NCBI GenBank assembly: GCA_964555355.1
Contig: CAZKRY010000005.1
Coordinates: 124,001 to 188,000 of the forward strand
DNA: 64,000 nt
Origin: CAIKBL01 sp964555355
Lineage (GTDB): Bacteria; Pseudomonadota; Gammaproteobacteria; Ga0077536
Reading direction: 5' to 3'
The notes beneath the pieces were generated by a model. That model worked only from the letters and a program-made list of their open reading frames with translations, was not told where the DNA came from and did not search any database. How positions within the stretch are numbered: position 1 is the stretch's first letter; every line of letters starts with the position of its first letter. The position numbers were made by a program, and so were the translations under genes. This document shows, one piece after another, positions 1-9,374 of the stretch.

Positions 1-114
1 TTCTATGGCGCAAGAAAGCAACAAAATTCTCTCGCGTATTGCCTATGCTTCCAAGCATCGGCCAGCGCCCGTTGACGGGCATGAGGCTACCCAAAGAGAC
101 AGGAGTATCGTGTG

Positions 115-1233
115 ATGAGAGTCGGTGTCCCGAAAGAGATTAAAGCGAACGAATTTCGAGTCGGACTCACCCCGGGGAGCGTACGCGAGCTCACGGCCCG
201 TGGTCATGAGGTGCTGGTTGAGCAAGGTGCCGGGGCTGGTATTGGCGCGACCGACGAGGATTACCGGCTGGCCGGTGCAACAATACTGGGCACTGCTCGC
301 GACGTATTCGGCGGCGCCGAGTTGGTAGTGAAAGTCAAGGAACCCCAACGCACGGAGCTCGCGCTACTGCGTAAAGGCCAAATCCTTTTCACGTATCTCC
401 ATTTGGCGGCAGATCCAGAGCTCACCCACCTGCTAGCCGCGACCGGTGTCACCGGGATAGCGTACGAGACCGTCACCGCCGGCGACGGCAGTCTGCCGTT
501 GCTCGCGCCGATGAGCGAAGTCGCCGGGCGACTCGCCGTCCAGGCCGGCGCGCGCTGTTTGGAGCGCGCCATGGGAGGTGCTGGCATTCTATTGGGCGGC
601 GTACCCGGTGTCGCGCCGGCGGAAGTGCTCGTGATTGGCGGTGGGGTGGTCGGTACGAACGCCATTCAAATGGCACTTGGCCTGCAAGCCAGCGTGACGG
701 TGCTTGATAAATCGCTACCGCGCTTGCGCGCGCTCGAGGCGCAGTTTGGTGGACGCTTAAGAACCCTATATGCCAACCACGAAAATACCGCCCAGATGTT
801 GGCCCGCGCCGACTTGGTGATCGGCGCGGTACTTGTCCCCGGGGCAGCGGCACCTAAACTCATTACCCGCGCGATGTTGCCGACGATGAAACCAGGGTCG
901 GTCATCGTGGATGTGGCAATCGATCAAGGCGGCTGCGCGGAAACCAGCCATCCGACGACGCATGCCGATCCCATTTTCGTGGTCGATGGGGTGGTGCATT
1001 ACTGCGTGGCGAATATGCCGGGCGCGGTGCCGCGAACCTCGGCTTATGCACTCAACAACGCGACGCTGCCCTTTGTGTTGAAACTAGCGGATCTCGGCCT
1101 TGAACCGGCATTGCGCGCGGACCCGCACCTCGCGAACGGACTTAATGTGTGTGACGGCAAAGTGACGCATCCGGTGGTAGCGGCGGCGGTTGGGATGCCC
1201 TGTGCCAAGCGAGACTTTCCACGCGCGGCTTAA
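115..1233 (+). CDS. ald: Alanine dehydrogenase
   Basis: This enzyme reversibly deaminates L-alanine to pyruvate with NAD in the cytoplasm. The protein is 372 residues, the usual family length. It opens with the family signature VGVPKEIKANEFRVGL. Further on come YLHLAADPELT, with the active-site His, and MSEVAGRLAVQAGARCLE. The dinucleotide-binding loop VIGGGVVGTNA lies near residue 170. An AGGAG at 101-105 sits 9 nt before the ATG at 115; a GTG at 112 is an in-frame alternative. Downstream bioA is convergent, only 38 bp away. No Lrp-type regulator gene is next to it. The family call is firm. Confidence 0.96.
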   Translation: MRVGVPKEIKANEFRVGLTPGSVRELTARGHEVLVEQGAGAGIGATDEDYRLAGATILGTARDVFGGAELVVKVKEPQRTELALLRKGQILFTYLHLAADPELTHLLAATGVTGIAYETVTAGDGSLPLLAPMSEVAGRLAVQAGARCLERAMGGAGILLGGVPGVAPAEVLVIGGGVVGTNAIQMALGLQASVTVLDKSLPRLRALEAQFGGRLRTLYANHENTAQMLARADLVIGAVLVPGAAAPKLITRAMLPTMKPGSVIVDVAIDQGGCAETSHPTTHADPIFVVDGVVHYCVANMPGAVPRTSAYALNNATLPFVLKLADLGLEPALRADPHLANGLNVCDGKVTHPVVAAAVGMPCAKRDFPRAA

Positions 1234-1271
1234 GAACTCCGCGCGCGATCCGATGTAGCCGACCATCGCCC

Positions 1272-2555
1272 TTAAAGCGCGGCAACCACCTCGTAAATCG
1301 CGTGGGTGAGTTGCCGCAGGTCGGACGCATCGATGCAGTAAGGCGGCATGACGTAAACCAGCCGGCCAAATGGCCGCACCCATACCCCGCGCGCGACGAA
1401 TGCATCCGGCGCGCGGCGCATATCAATCGGCTCGTGCAGTTCAACCACGCCAATCGCACCACAGACTCGCACATCATGCACTTGAGGCAGTGCCCTACAG
1501 GGCGCGAGTTCACGCGCGAGTTGCGACGAGATTTGCGCGACTTTCGACGCCCAAGATTGCGCGAGTAACAAATCGATACTCGCCGCCGCAACCCGACACG
1601 CGAGCGGATTGCCCATGAACGTGGGGCCGTGCATGAATACCCCTGGCGGGTTGTCCGAGATTGCACGCACGACCTCGCGGGTCGTGAGGGTAGCCGCGAG
1701 CGTTAGGTAACCGCCGGTCAAGGCCTTGCCGACGCACATCAGGTCTGGACTGATTCCCGCATGCTCGCAGGCAAAAAGCTTACCGGTTCGGCCAAACCCG
1801 GTGGCGATTTCATCCGCGATCAACAGCACGTCGTGACGATCACAGAGCGCTCGCACGGCCTTCAGGTATTCCGCGTGGTAAAACCACATGCCGCCCGCGC
1901 CCTGCACGATGGGTTCCAAAATGATCGCGGCGATTTCGTCGCGGTGAGACTCCAGCAGCCGCGCAAGTTCCGTGCAATCGGCCGCATCCCAGGCATCGCC
2001 AAAGCGAATCGCCGGACGCGGCGCGAAAATTTGTTCGGTCAAACAGGCGCGAAACAGCCCGTGCATACCGGTCACGGGATCGCACACCGACATCGCGCCG
2101 AAGGTATCCCCATGGTAGCCGCCGCGCACGGTGAGCAAGCGCTGTTTGCGCGGCTTGCCGCACGCCGCCCAGTACTGAACCGCCATTTTTATCGCGACTT
2201 CAACGGCGACCGAGCCACTGTCCGCGAAAAACACGCAAGCCAAGCCTGGCGGCGCGAGCGTGACCAAGCGCTCGGCGAGTTCCACTGCCGGGGCATGGGT
2301 CAGGCCGCCAAACATCACATGTGACATTTGCGTTAGCTGCGAGAGCGCCGCCGCATTGAGTTGCGGCACGTTGTACCCGTGAATAGCCGACCACCAAGAC
2401 GCCATGCCGTCGATGAGTTCACGGCCGTCGGTCAACTTGATGCGTACGCCATCGGCGCTTGCGACCGGGAAGATCGGGGTCGCCGATGGAAGCGCGTTGT
2501 ACGGATGGAATACATGGCGCCGATCGCGCGCGAGTAAGTCCTGATAATCGGTCAT
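1272..2555 (-). CDS. bioA: Adenosylmethionine-8-amino-7-oxononanoate aminotransferase
   Basis: This PLP enzyme of biotin synthesis makes 7,8-diaminopelargonate from KAPA using S-adenosylmethionine as amino donor. The N-terminal HVFHPYNALPSATPI and the MASWWSAIHGYN motif are typical of BioA. The motif LLIADEIATGFGRTGKLFACE is followed by GKALTGG, which holds the PLP lysine. The chosen ATG at 2555 has a GGAG about 8 nt upstream and gives 427 residues. The reading frame stays open as far as 2573, next to the pyrC stop codon. The gene starts 18 bp after pyrC and probably shares its transcript. No other biotin gene is in the window. Confidence 0.95.
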   Translation of the reverse strand: MTDYQDLLARDRRHVFHPYNALPSATPIFPVASADGVRIKLTDGRELIDGMASWWSAIHGYNVPQLNAAALSQLTQMSHVMFGGLTHAPAVELAERLVTLAPPGLACVFFADSGSVAVEVAIKMAVQYWAACGKPRKQRLLTVRGGYHGDTFGAMSVCDPVTGMHGLFRACLTEQIFAPRPAIRFGDAWDAADCTELARLLESHRDEIAAIILEPIVQGAGGMWFYHAEYLKAVRALCDRHDVLLIADEIATGFGRTGKLFACEHAGISPDLMCVGKALTGGYLTLAATLTTREVVRAISDNPPGVFMHGPTFMGNPLACRVAAASIDLLLAQSWASKVAQISSQLARELAPCRALPQVHDVRVCGAIGVVELHEPIDMRRAPDAFVARGVWVRPFGRLVYVMPPYCIDASDLRQLTHAIYEVVAAL

Positions 2556-2573
2556 TGCGCGGGCTCCGGTCAT

Positions 2574-3614
2574 CTAATCGAGCACGCGCACCCGCCAACG
2601 GCACGCCGACTCAGGCGCGAATACTTTGATAGCGCCGTCGGCGGTAACCCAATCTGGGTAGTCGAACGGCGTGTTCGCAAGCGATAACTCAATGCGCCGT
2701 TGATTCAACGGTAAACCGTAGAACCGCGGGCCGAAAGTCGCAGCGAAATCTTCAAACTTAGGCAGCGCATTTTCTTCGGCAAAGACCTGCGCGTAGCAGG
2801 CGAGCGCGCTGGGCGCGTTGAAGAGACCCGCACAGCCGCATTCGTGTTCCTTCAGATGCCGGGGGTGCGGCGCCGAATCGGTGCCGAGAAAAAAACGGGG
2901 GTTGCCGGAAACCGCGGCGCGCCGTAGAGCGAGTCGATGGCGTTCGCGCTTGACCACCGGCAGGCAGTAAGCGTGTGGCCGCAATCCGCGCTCAAACATC
3001 GCATTTCGGTTCAACATCAGATGGTGCGGCGTAATCGTCGCGGCGAGCGGTTCCTTGGCCTGCATGACGTAGTCGACGGCCTGTTCGGTGGTGACATGTT
3101 CGAAGACGATTTTCAGCGCCGGAAAGTCGCGTCGCAGCGGAATGAGCGAACGCTCGATGAATACCGCCTCGCGATCGAACACATCGATTTCGGGATCGAC
3201 TGTTTCACCATGTAACAGCAGCGGCATGCCAATTTTCTCAAGTGTGGCGAGCGCCGGATAAATCCGTGTGAGCGAAGTCACGCCCGCATCGGAATTAGTG
3301 GTCGCGCCCGCCGGGTAGAGTTTGGCGGCTGTAAATATCCCCTCGGCAAAGCCAGTTTCCAATTCCAGCGAAGACAAGGTATCGGTTAAGTAACAGGTCA
3401 TTAACGGCAAAAACCGATTGTCGGCCGGCAGCGCTTGTTGAATGCGCGCTCGATACGCGCGCGCGGCCGCGACGCTCGTCACCGGTGGTTTTAAATTGGG
3501 CATGACGATCGCGCGGGCGAAGGTCTGCGCGGTGGCCGGTAGTACGGCGCCGAGTAGGGCATCGTCGCGTAAGTGAAGATGCCAATCGTCGGGCTGGCGT
3601 AGTGTTATCCGCAT
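2574..3614 (-). CDS. pyrC: Dihydroorotase, class II
   Basis: The enzyme cyclises N-carbamoyl-L-aspartate to dihydroorotate in pyrimidine synthesis. The 346 residues match the E. coli PyrC type. Near the start, DDWHLHLRD supplies two zinc-binding histidines. KLYPAGATTNSDAGV holds the lysine that is carbamylated in this family. FEHVTT, ITPHHLMLNRN and GTDSAPH carry the other metal and catalytic residues. No clear Shine-Dalgarno precedes the ATG at 3614. The gene lies directly before bioA and diverges from the acyl-CoA ligase across a 146 bp space that must hold both promoters. Confidence 0.96.
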   Translation of the reverse strand: MRITLRQPDDWHLHLRDDALLGAVLPATAQTFARAIVMPNLKPPVTSVAAARAYRARIQQALPADNRFLPLMTCYLTDTLSSLELETGFAEGIFTAAKLYPAGATTNSDAGVTSLTRIYPALATLEKIGMPLLLHGETVDPEIDVFDREAVFIERSLIPLRRDFPALKIVFEHVTTEQAVDYVMQAKEPLAATITPHHLMLNRNAMFERGLRPHAYCLPVVKRERHRLALRRAAVSGNPRFFLGTDSAPHPRHLKEHECGCAGLFNAPSALACYAQVFAEENALPKFEDFAATFGPRFYGLPLNQRRIELSLANTPFDYPDWVTADGAIKVFAPESACRWRVRVLD

Positions 3615-3760
3615 GTCGAGTTATCAGGCGTCGCGGTGATTTAAGAGGCTGCGCTAATGTGGCGCGAAGCCGCGGTTGGGGCAAGACCCGGGGCTGAGAA
3701 TTTGCGCTCGAAAACTTAAACCTGGGATACTCGCGGGATATTCAACGGAAAGCTGCGCCT

Positions 3761-5395
3761 ATGTTTGGATTGATGATGAATTTGCCGTTGACGCTGACCT
3801 CGATCATGCGGCATGGCGAGCGTAACCACGCGCGTCGGGAAATAGTTTCCGTCACGCATGATCATCACTTGCATCGCTATACCTATCGCGAGTGTTTCGC
3901 GCGCGTTAGGCAATTGGCGCGCGCGCTCGACCGGTTAGGGGCGAGCGCCGATGCGCGAATCGCAACGCTTGCTTGGAATGATTTTCGCCATTTGGAGCTC
4001 TATTACGCGATTTCCTGCAGTGGACGGGTTTGTCACACTATCAATCCGCGATTGTTCGAAGAACAAATCGCCTACGTGGTGAATCACGCGGACGACGAGT
4101 GGTTGTTCGTCGATCCGGCGTTTCTCGGGCGTGTCGAGCAGATCATCGCGCAATGTCCTCGAGTGAAAGGTGTCGTTGTGCTCGCCGATGCGGCGCATAT
4201 GCCAAAGACGACCCTCACCAACGTGTGCTGTTATGAATCGTTGCTAGCGACGGAGACCCCGGACTACGCCTGGCTAGAACTGGACGAGCGTCGGGCGAGC
4301 GGTCTTTGCTATACCTCAGGCACCACCGGGAATCCCAAAGGAGTGCTCTACGATCATCGTTCAGCTGTGTTGCTCGCGTATGCGAGCGCGTTACCGGACA
4401 GTTGCTCGTTATCCGCCGTCGATGGCATTTTGCCGATTGTGCCGATGTTTCACGTGAATGCCTGGGGATTGCCGTTCGCCGGAATCCTTGTCGGCGCCAA
4501 GCTCGTCTTCCCGGGACCCACGTTGAGCGATCCGAAACGCCTCGCCGACCTGATTACCGAAGAGGGCGTCACGCTTTCGGCTGGGGTCCCCACGGTGTGT
4601 TTGCCGCTGCTTGCGCATACGCGTGAGACCGGGCGCAGCTTAAGCCCGCTCAATCGCATGGTGATCGGCGGATCGGCATGTCCGTTGTCGATGATGGAAG
4701 AATTTCGTGATCGACATGGCGTGCGCGTGATCCATGCTTGGGGCATGACGGAGATGAGTCCCCTTGGCACCATCAACAGCGATACGGACGCCACGAAGAA
4801 TCTACAAGGCGTGGCGCTTGCCGAGCAAATGTGTAGCCAAGGACGCGCGATCCCGGGCGTGGAACTCAAAATCACCGACGATGATAACAATGAATTGCCG
4901 TGGGATGGCAAAGCCTCCGGCGTACTTAAAGTACGCGGGTGGTGGGTTTGCCGAGATTACTATCGACTCGACGGCGCGGGCGGTGCGCACGATGCCGATG
5001 GGTGGTTCGCGACCGGTGATATTGCAAGCGTCGATACCAACGGATTCATGCGTATCACGGATCGCGCAAAAGATGTCATCAAGTCCGGGGGCGAATGGAT
5101 TAGCTCCATCGACCTTGAGAATGCCGCCATGGGATTCCCGGGCGTCGCGGAAGCCGCAGTGATCGGCATTACGCATCCCAAATGGCAGGAGCGACCGTTG
5201 TTGGTGGTGGTGCCGCGGCCAGGCGCCACACTGTCGCCCATCGATATTTTGAAATTCCTCGAGACCAAAGTCGCGAAGTGGTGGTTGCCGGACGCAGTTG
5301 AGTTTGTTAGCCAGCTGCCGCATACCGCAACCGGAAAATTAAGTAAGCTGGAACTACGAAAGCAGTTTGCCGACTACCGATTCCCTGGGGTATAG
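3761..5395 (+). CDS. Fatty acyl-CoA ligase (AMP-forming)
   Basis: This member of the adenylate-forming family activates a carboxylic acid to its CoA thioester through an acyl-AMP. The phosphate-binding loop YTSGTTGNPKG lies near residue 184. HAWGMTEMSPLG matches the adenine-binding motif, and DGWFATGDIA and ITDRAKDVIKSGGEWISSIDLE are the hinge motifs. The catalytic lysine is in the C-terminal ATGKLSKLELR. At 544 residues it resembles medium- to long-chain acyl-CoA ligases of the AlkK/FadD type. The substrate cannot be read from sequence. It is a single gene diverging from pyrC. Confidence 0.92.
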   Translation: MFGLMMNLPLTLTSIMRHGERNHARREIVSVTHDHHLHRYTYRECFARVRQLARALDRLGASADARIATLAWNDFRHLELYYAISCSGRVCHTINPRLFEEQIAYVVNHADDEWLFVDPAFLGRVEQIIAQCPRVKGVVVLADAAHMPKTTLTNVCCYESLLATETPDYAWLELDERRASGLCYTSGTTGNPKGVLYDHRSAVLLAYASALPDSCSLSAVDGILPIVPMFHVNAWGLPFAGILVGAKLVFPGPTLSDPKRLADLITEEGVTLSAGVPTVCLPLLAHTRETGRSLSPLNRMVIGGSACPLSMMEEFRDRHGVRVIHAWGMTEMSPLGTINSDTDATKNLQGVALAEQMCSQGRAIPGVELKITDDDNNELPWDGKASGVLKVRGWWVCRDYYRLDGAGGAHDADGWFATGDIASVDTNGFMRITDRAKDVIKSGGEWISSIDLENAAMGFPGVAEAAVIGITHPKWQERPLLVVVPRPGATLSPIDILKFLETKVAKWWLPDAVEFVSQLPHTATGKLSKLELRKQFADYRFPGV

Positions 5396-5673
5396 CAACC
5401 GCTCCCTACCATAATGGCGACTGAACGTCTGCCGCGAATACGCGACACAATGCAACAGATTGCGTCGGTTATCCGCCCATTCATTGAGCGATTTTGCGCG
5501 CGCGCCGATATTTGTATGATACGCGCCCGATGAACGGAGATGGCGGCAATGATAGCGGTGGGAATCGCGTGCCAATGGATCTACGCTGCGACTCGGATTT
5601 TGTGACCGCAACGCGGTTGGATGCGTAGGACGTTTGGCTCTGGAAGACTGCCTTGAAGGATTGCCCCAAATGA
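5396..5673. other. Intergenic space, weak promoter candidate
   Basis: These 278 bp before the 2-hydroxyglutarate-type operon hold no convincing gene. A TATGAT at 5515-5520 with TTGCGC at 5494-5499 could be a sigma-70 promoter, but the 15 bp spacer is short. A 32-codon reading frame beginning at 5530 has no support. Confidence 0.3.
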
Positions 5674-6624
5674 ATGCCTATGAATAGCGATAACCAACCG
5701 CGCTTAGTGCAGACGGACACGCCAGTGCCGACCAATGGCGCGACGCGAGTCATCGACGGTAAACGCGTGGTGCACTATGACGGTTATTGGATCCGCCATT
5801 ACGATGTCCCGCAAAATGAAGACGCGGCCCGCCGCGAACTCATCGATCAATTGACCAAACGCGTTTTCCACCACACCGAGCCAGGGATCAATACCCCAGG
5901 CTACAAACTTAAAGATGCCCGCGCCGCATACGAGCGCCAAACGGATCCGCGTCGCCGCCGGGTCAACGCCGCAATGCTCGCCGGCGCGCTACTGAACCGC
6001 GGTTCGGATATTTTCAACATTATTTTCGAACTGAAACAACGCGGCATCGAGATTGCGTTTGACAACGAATTGTTGCGCGAATGCGAAGCCTGCTTTTTGG
6101 AAGCCTTCGAACTTGGTAAGCAGGTATTGCATTACAGCGGTGAAGAAGGACTCGACGAACTATGGGGCGAGCCGCTCAAGGCGTTTTATATGCCCATCTC
6201 GGATTTCTACGAATCCCGTTACATTAAAATCGCGCTGTCGATGTCGGCCATTGATCAGATCGCGGCCAAACTCACTCAAACTTTCAGCACCATCGGCCCG
6301 TTCCAAGGTATTGCCGCGCGCGTGGCGGCGTACGCCAAAGCCGCCAAGCTCGAAAGCGAAACGATGAAAACCGATCCCGCGATTTTTAGCGTCTGGCCCG
6401 AATTTGTCGCGGCGGGTGACGAGCTTTATCACTTCGAACCACAGCCCGGTGCCACCGAAACCCAAAGCCAATGCATCGCGCATGGTCTCGAATTGGTACG
6501 CGAGGGCAAAAAAATCATCGAGTGGGTCGCGTTCGCGCGCGTCCCCATGCCCAAAACCGCGCGCAATTTCATTGATCGCTGTGATAAGTACGCAGCGGCG
6601 ATGACCGTTTCCCAGGTAGCGTAA
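5674..6624 (+). CDS. Unrecognised protein in the 2-hydroxyglutarate-type operon
   Basis: I do not recognise this 316-residue protein. It looks soluble and mostly helical, with no signal peptide or membrane segment. Near residues 20-50 it has a KRVVHYDGYWIRHYDVP stretch rich in Tyr, His and Trp. A repeated Arg/Ala-rich segment follows, then helices with paired acidic residues. Two in-frame ATGs (5674 and 5680) are possible starts. The next gene begins 9 nt after its stop, so it heads an operon with two FAD enzymes for D- and L-2-hydroxy acids. It may be an accessory or an enzyme for a neighbouring step, which is inference from position only. Confidence 0.75.
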   Translation: MPMNSDNQPRLVQTDTPVPTNGATRVIDGKRVVHYDGYWIRHYDVPQNEDAARRELIDQLTKRVFHHTEPGINTPGYKLKDARAAYERQTDPRRRRVNAAMLAGALLNRGSDIFNIIFELKQRGIEIAFDNELLRECEACFLEAFELGKQVLHYSGEEGLDELWGEPLKAFYMPISDFYESRYIKIALSMSAIDQIAAKLTQTFSTIGPFQGIAARVAAYAKAAKLESETMKTDPAIFSVWPEFVAAGDELYHFEPQPGATETQSQCIAHGLELVREGKKIIEWVAFARVPMPKTARNFIDRCDKYAAAMTVSQVA

Positions 6625-6633
6625 GGCGCCGGC

Positions 6634-8037
6634 TTGAGCGCGACGGCCTTAACGGCCTTACGAAACCTTCTCGGCGAGCGCGGGCTATTCTGCGACCCCG
6701 CGACAACTCAAGCGTTTCTCACCGACGAGCGCCGTTTGTTTCAAGGCCGCGCAATAGCAGTCGCACAGCCGGCGAGTACCGCCGAACTCGCGAGCGTCAT
6801 GCAGTATTGCTACGCGCATGGGATCCCGATGGTGCCGCAAGGTGGAAATACCGGTTACTGTGGCGGCGCTACCCCGAGCCCTAACGGCGATGAACTCGTC
6901 ATCAGCACCAGCCGCATGCAAGCGGTGCGCAAAATTGCACGCGGCTCATTTGCCATGACCGTTGAAGCCGGCGTAACGCTCCGTGATGCACAGCTTGCCG
7001 CCGCGCGGGCGGACTTGTTCTTTCCACTTAGCATGGCCTCTGAGCAGTCTTGCCAAGTGGGCGGTGCGCTGGCCACCAATGCCGGAGGATTGACGGTACT
7101 CCGCTATGGGACCGCGCGAGATTTGGTGTTGGGGCTTGAAGTCGTGTTGCCGAACGGGGAGGTGCTCGATGGCTTATCCGCGTTGCGCAAAAACAATACC
7201 GGTTACGATCTAAAGCAACTTTTCATCGGTGCCGAAGGGACGCTAGGGATTATCAGCGCCGCCACGGTGAAATTGTTCGCACGCCCCACCCACATGGAAA
7301 CCGCGTTACTCGCGATTCGTGATTTGGCGGCGGCCAATGCGCTGTTAACGGCGTTGCGCGCGGAACTCGGCGATGTCGTGCAATCGTTCGAATATTTCAC
7401 CCAAGATTCGCTCGATCTCGTTCTCGCGCACGTCGATAACGTGCGGGCGCCCGACACGGCGGCGCATTGGGTCTTGGTCGAAACCGCCGCGCACGGATAC
7501 CAGGATCTGCGCGCGGGCCTTGCCGCTGTTTGCGAACGTTTGCAAACGGGCGGCTCGATCACCAATTCTTGGTTGGCGGAAACATCCGTGCAACGGGCCG
7601 CGTGGTGGCGTTTACGCGAATCGATCCCGGCGGCGGAGCGTCATGCCGGTGGTTCGATCAAACACGATATCGCGGTAGAACTCGATGCTTTACATGAACT
7701 TGCGGCCGCCGCGAGTCGGGCGGTAATGGCCGAGTTTCCGGCGAGCCGCTTATCGATATTTGGACATGTTGGCGACGGCAATCTCCATTTCAATGTACTC
7801 GCGCCGCTGGCGGATGACGCGGTCGCGTTCAAACAACGCCATGCCGCGCGGATCTCGGAAATCGTCCACGGTTGCGCCATCAAGCTCGGCGGCAGTTTCA
7901 GCGCCGAACATGGCGTCGGGCAATTGAAGCGTGAACTGTTGCGTGAAGCAAAGTCACCGGTTGCCTATGCATTAATGCAGCGGCTGAAGGCCGCGCTCGA
8001 TCCGCGTGGATTGATGAATCCGGGTAAGGTGATATGA
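6634..8037 (+). CDS. FAD-linked D-2-hydroxyacid dehydrogenase, probably D-2-hydroxyglutarate
   Basis: This is a GlcD/D2HGDH-type flavoprotein that oxidises a D-2-hydroxy acid to the 2-oxo acid and passes electrons to an acceptor. It has 467 residues. The PCMH-type FAD-binding domain covers about residues 30-210, with VPQGGNTGYCGGATP and GGALATNAGGLTVLRYG. The FAD-oxidase C-terminal domain contains FGHVGDGNLHFNV and SAEHGVGQLKRELL, which carry metal and substrate residues of this family. The start is a TTG 9 nt after the preceding stop. The stop overlaps the next ATG as ATGA. D-2-hydroxyglutarate is preferred because the next gene looks like L-2-hydroxyglutarate oxidase; D-lactate or glycolate remain possible. 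Confidence 0.88.
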   Translation: MSATALTALRNLLGERGLFCDPATTQAFLTDERRLFQGRAIAVAQPASTAELASVMQYCYAHGIPMVPQGGNTGYCGGATPSPNGDELVISTSRMQAVRKIARGSFAMTVEAGVTLRDAQLAAARADLFFPLSMASEQSCQVGGALATNAGGLTVLRYGTARDLVLGLEVVLPNGEVLDGLSALRKNNTGYDLKQLFIGAEGTLGIISAATVKLFARPTHMETALLAIRDLAAANALLTALRAELGDVVQSFEYFTQDSLDLVLAHVDNVRAPDTAAHWVLVETAAHGYQDLRAGLAAVCERLQTGGSITNSWLAETSVQRAAWWRLRESIPAAERHAGGSIKHDIAVELDALHELAAAASRAVMAEFPASRLSIFGHVGDGNLHFNVLAPLADDAVAFKQRHAARISEIVHGCAIKLGGSFSAEHGVGQLKRELLREAKSPVAYALMQRLKAALDPRGLMNPGKVI

Positions 8038-9239
8038 CCGCGTCAAACTATGATTTCGCGATTGTCGGCGGTGGGATTGTGGGCCTCGCAACCGCCTATA
8101 CCCTACAATCCATGGTGCCCGGCGCGCGCGTGGTGATCATCGAAAAGGAACCGCGACTCGCGCAACACCAAACCGGACGCAACAGCGGCGTCATCCACGC
8201 CGGCGTTTATTACGAACCCGGTAGTCTCAAAGCGCGGTTGTGCCAAGAGGGACTCAACGCGACCCTGTCATTCTGCCGTGACCATGACATTCCTTTTGCT
8301 CAGTGCGGCAAATTGATCGTCGCCACCGACGAACTCGAACTCACCCGACTTAAAACGCTCGCAAGCCGCGCGGCCGCCAATGGTGTCGTCACCGAGTGGT
8401 TGGATGACGTTGCACTCCGCGCCCGCGAACCGCAAGTGCGTGGCCTCGCCGCGCTATTCGTCTCCGCGACCGGCATGGTCGATTACGCCGAGGTGGCGTT
8501 AAAACTCGCCGAACGCATTCGCGCGGCCGGTGGTGAGTTTCGTCTGTCGGCGACGGTGGTTGGTTTACATGAAAATTCCGATGACGTGGTCATTACGACT
8601 TCCGCCGGTAGAATCACGGCCACGAAAATCATCGTCTGTGCCGGTCTCTACGGTGATCGCCTCGCCAAGCTCGTCGGTTTGACGCTTGATTTTTCTATCG
8701 TCCCATTTCGCGGTGCTTATTTCCGGTTGCCGGATTCGCGAAGAGATCTCATCAATCATCACATTTACCCGGTGCCGGACCCGGCGCTGCCATTCCTGGG
8801 GATTCATTTGACCCGACTTATCGATGGCGGCATTTCGGTTGGTCCGAGCGCGATGTTGGCATTTGCTCGCGAGGGATATGGTTTGACCACCATCAATGGC
8901 CGCGACGTCGGTGAAATGCTGTTGAATCCAGCACTGTGGCGAGTGCTGGCGTGCCACTGGCGCGCGGAGTTGACTGAGCTGCGCTGCGCGCTGAGCCCGG
9001 GTTATTACTTGCGGGAAGTTCAGAAGTTCTGCCCCCAGCTGACGCGTGCGGATTTGCTGCCCTATCGGGCCGGCGTTCGCGCGCAAGCGCTGAGTCGAGA
9101 CGGTAAGCTAATCCACGACTTTGTCATCCGCAGAACACCACATACCGTATTTGTGTGTAATGCGCCATCGCCGGCCGCGACGGCCGCTCTGCCGATCGCG
9201 CGCGAGATCGTGGCGCAGGCGTTGGGCGCGCTTGGTTAA
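8034..9239 (+). CDS. lhgO: L-2-hydroxyglutarate oxidase/dehydrogenase
   Basis: This DAO-family FAD enzyme oxidises L-2-hydroxyglutarate to 2-oxoglutarate, usually at the inner face of the membrane. Family markers are the N-terminal DFAIVGGGIVGLATAY dinucleotide fold, HQTGRNSGVIHAGVYYEPGSLKARLC and GGISVGPSAMLAFAREGY. Its 401 residues match YgaF/LhgO. The ATG overlaps the stop of the preceding gene by 4 bp, so the two are probably translationally coupled. With its neighbour it would clear both enantiomers of 2-hydroxyglutarate. The family call is strong; the exact electron acceptor is not visible. Confidence 0.93.
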   Translation: MTASNYDFAIVGGGIVGLATAYTLQSMVPGARVVIIEKEPRLAQHQTGRNSGVIHAGVYYEPGSLKARLCQEGLNATLSFCRDHDIPFAQCGKLIVATDELELTRLKTLASRAAANGVVTEWLDDVALRAREPQVRGLAALFVSATGMVDYAEVALKLAERIRAAGGEFRLSATVVGLHENSDDVVITTSAGRITATKIIVCAGLYGDRLAKLVGLTLDFSIVPFRGAYFRLPDSRRDLINHHIYPVPDPALPFLGIHLTRLIDGGISVGPSAMLAFAREGYGLTTINGRDVGEMLLNPALWRVLACHWRAELTELRCALSPGYYLREVQKFCPQLTRADLLPYRAGVRAQALSRDGKLIHDFVIRRTPHTVFVCNAPSPAATAALPIAREIVAQALGALG

Positions 9240-9374
9240 ACCGCTGTAAAGAACTGTTGCGCGCGACCGAGGCCGCGAATTGCCGGGCATTCTCGGCGTA
9301 TTTTCGCTGCCATCGCACGGCGACTCTGGAGTAAACTTACTTAAATTTTTCAGCAACCAATTCGGAGATTGTCC

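Noticed and set aside
67..80. Short hairpin GCCCG-TTGA-CGGGC before ald
   Set aside because: A 5-bp stem is too short to claim as a regulatory element.
43..348. Minus-strand reading frame over the start of ald
   Set aside because: It is antisense to a well-conserved gene and shows no domain or ribosome site.
1761..2324. 187-codon plus-strand frame inside bioA
   Set aside because: It is a shadow of the bioA frame; high GC gives long antisense frames. No family features.
5530..5628. Small 32-codon frame in the space before the operon
   Set aside because: It has no convincing ribosome site or relative and is too short to support as a gene.
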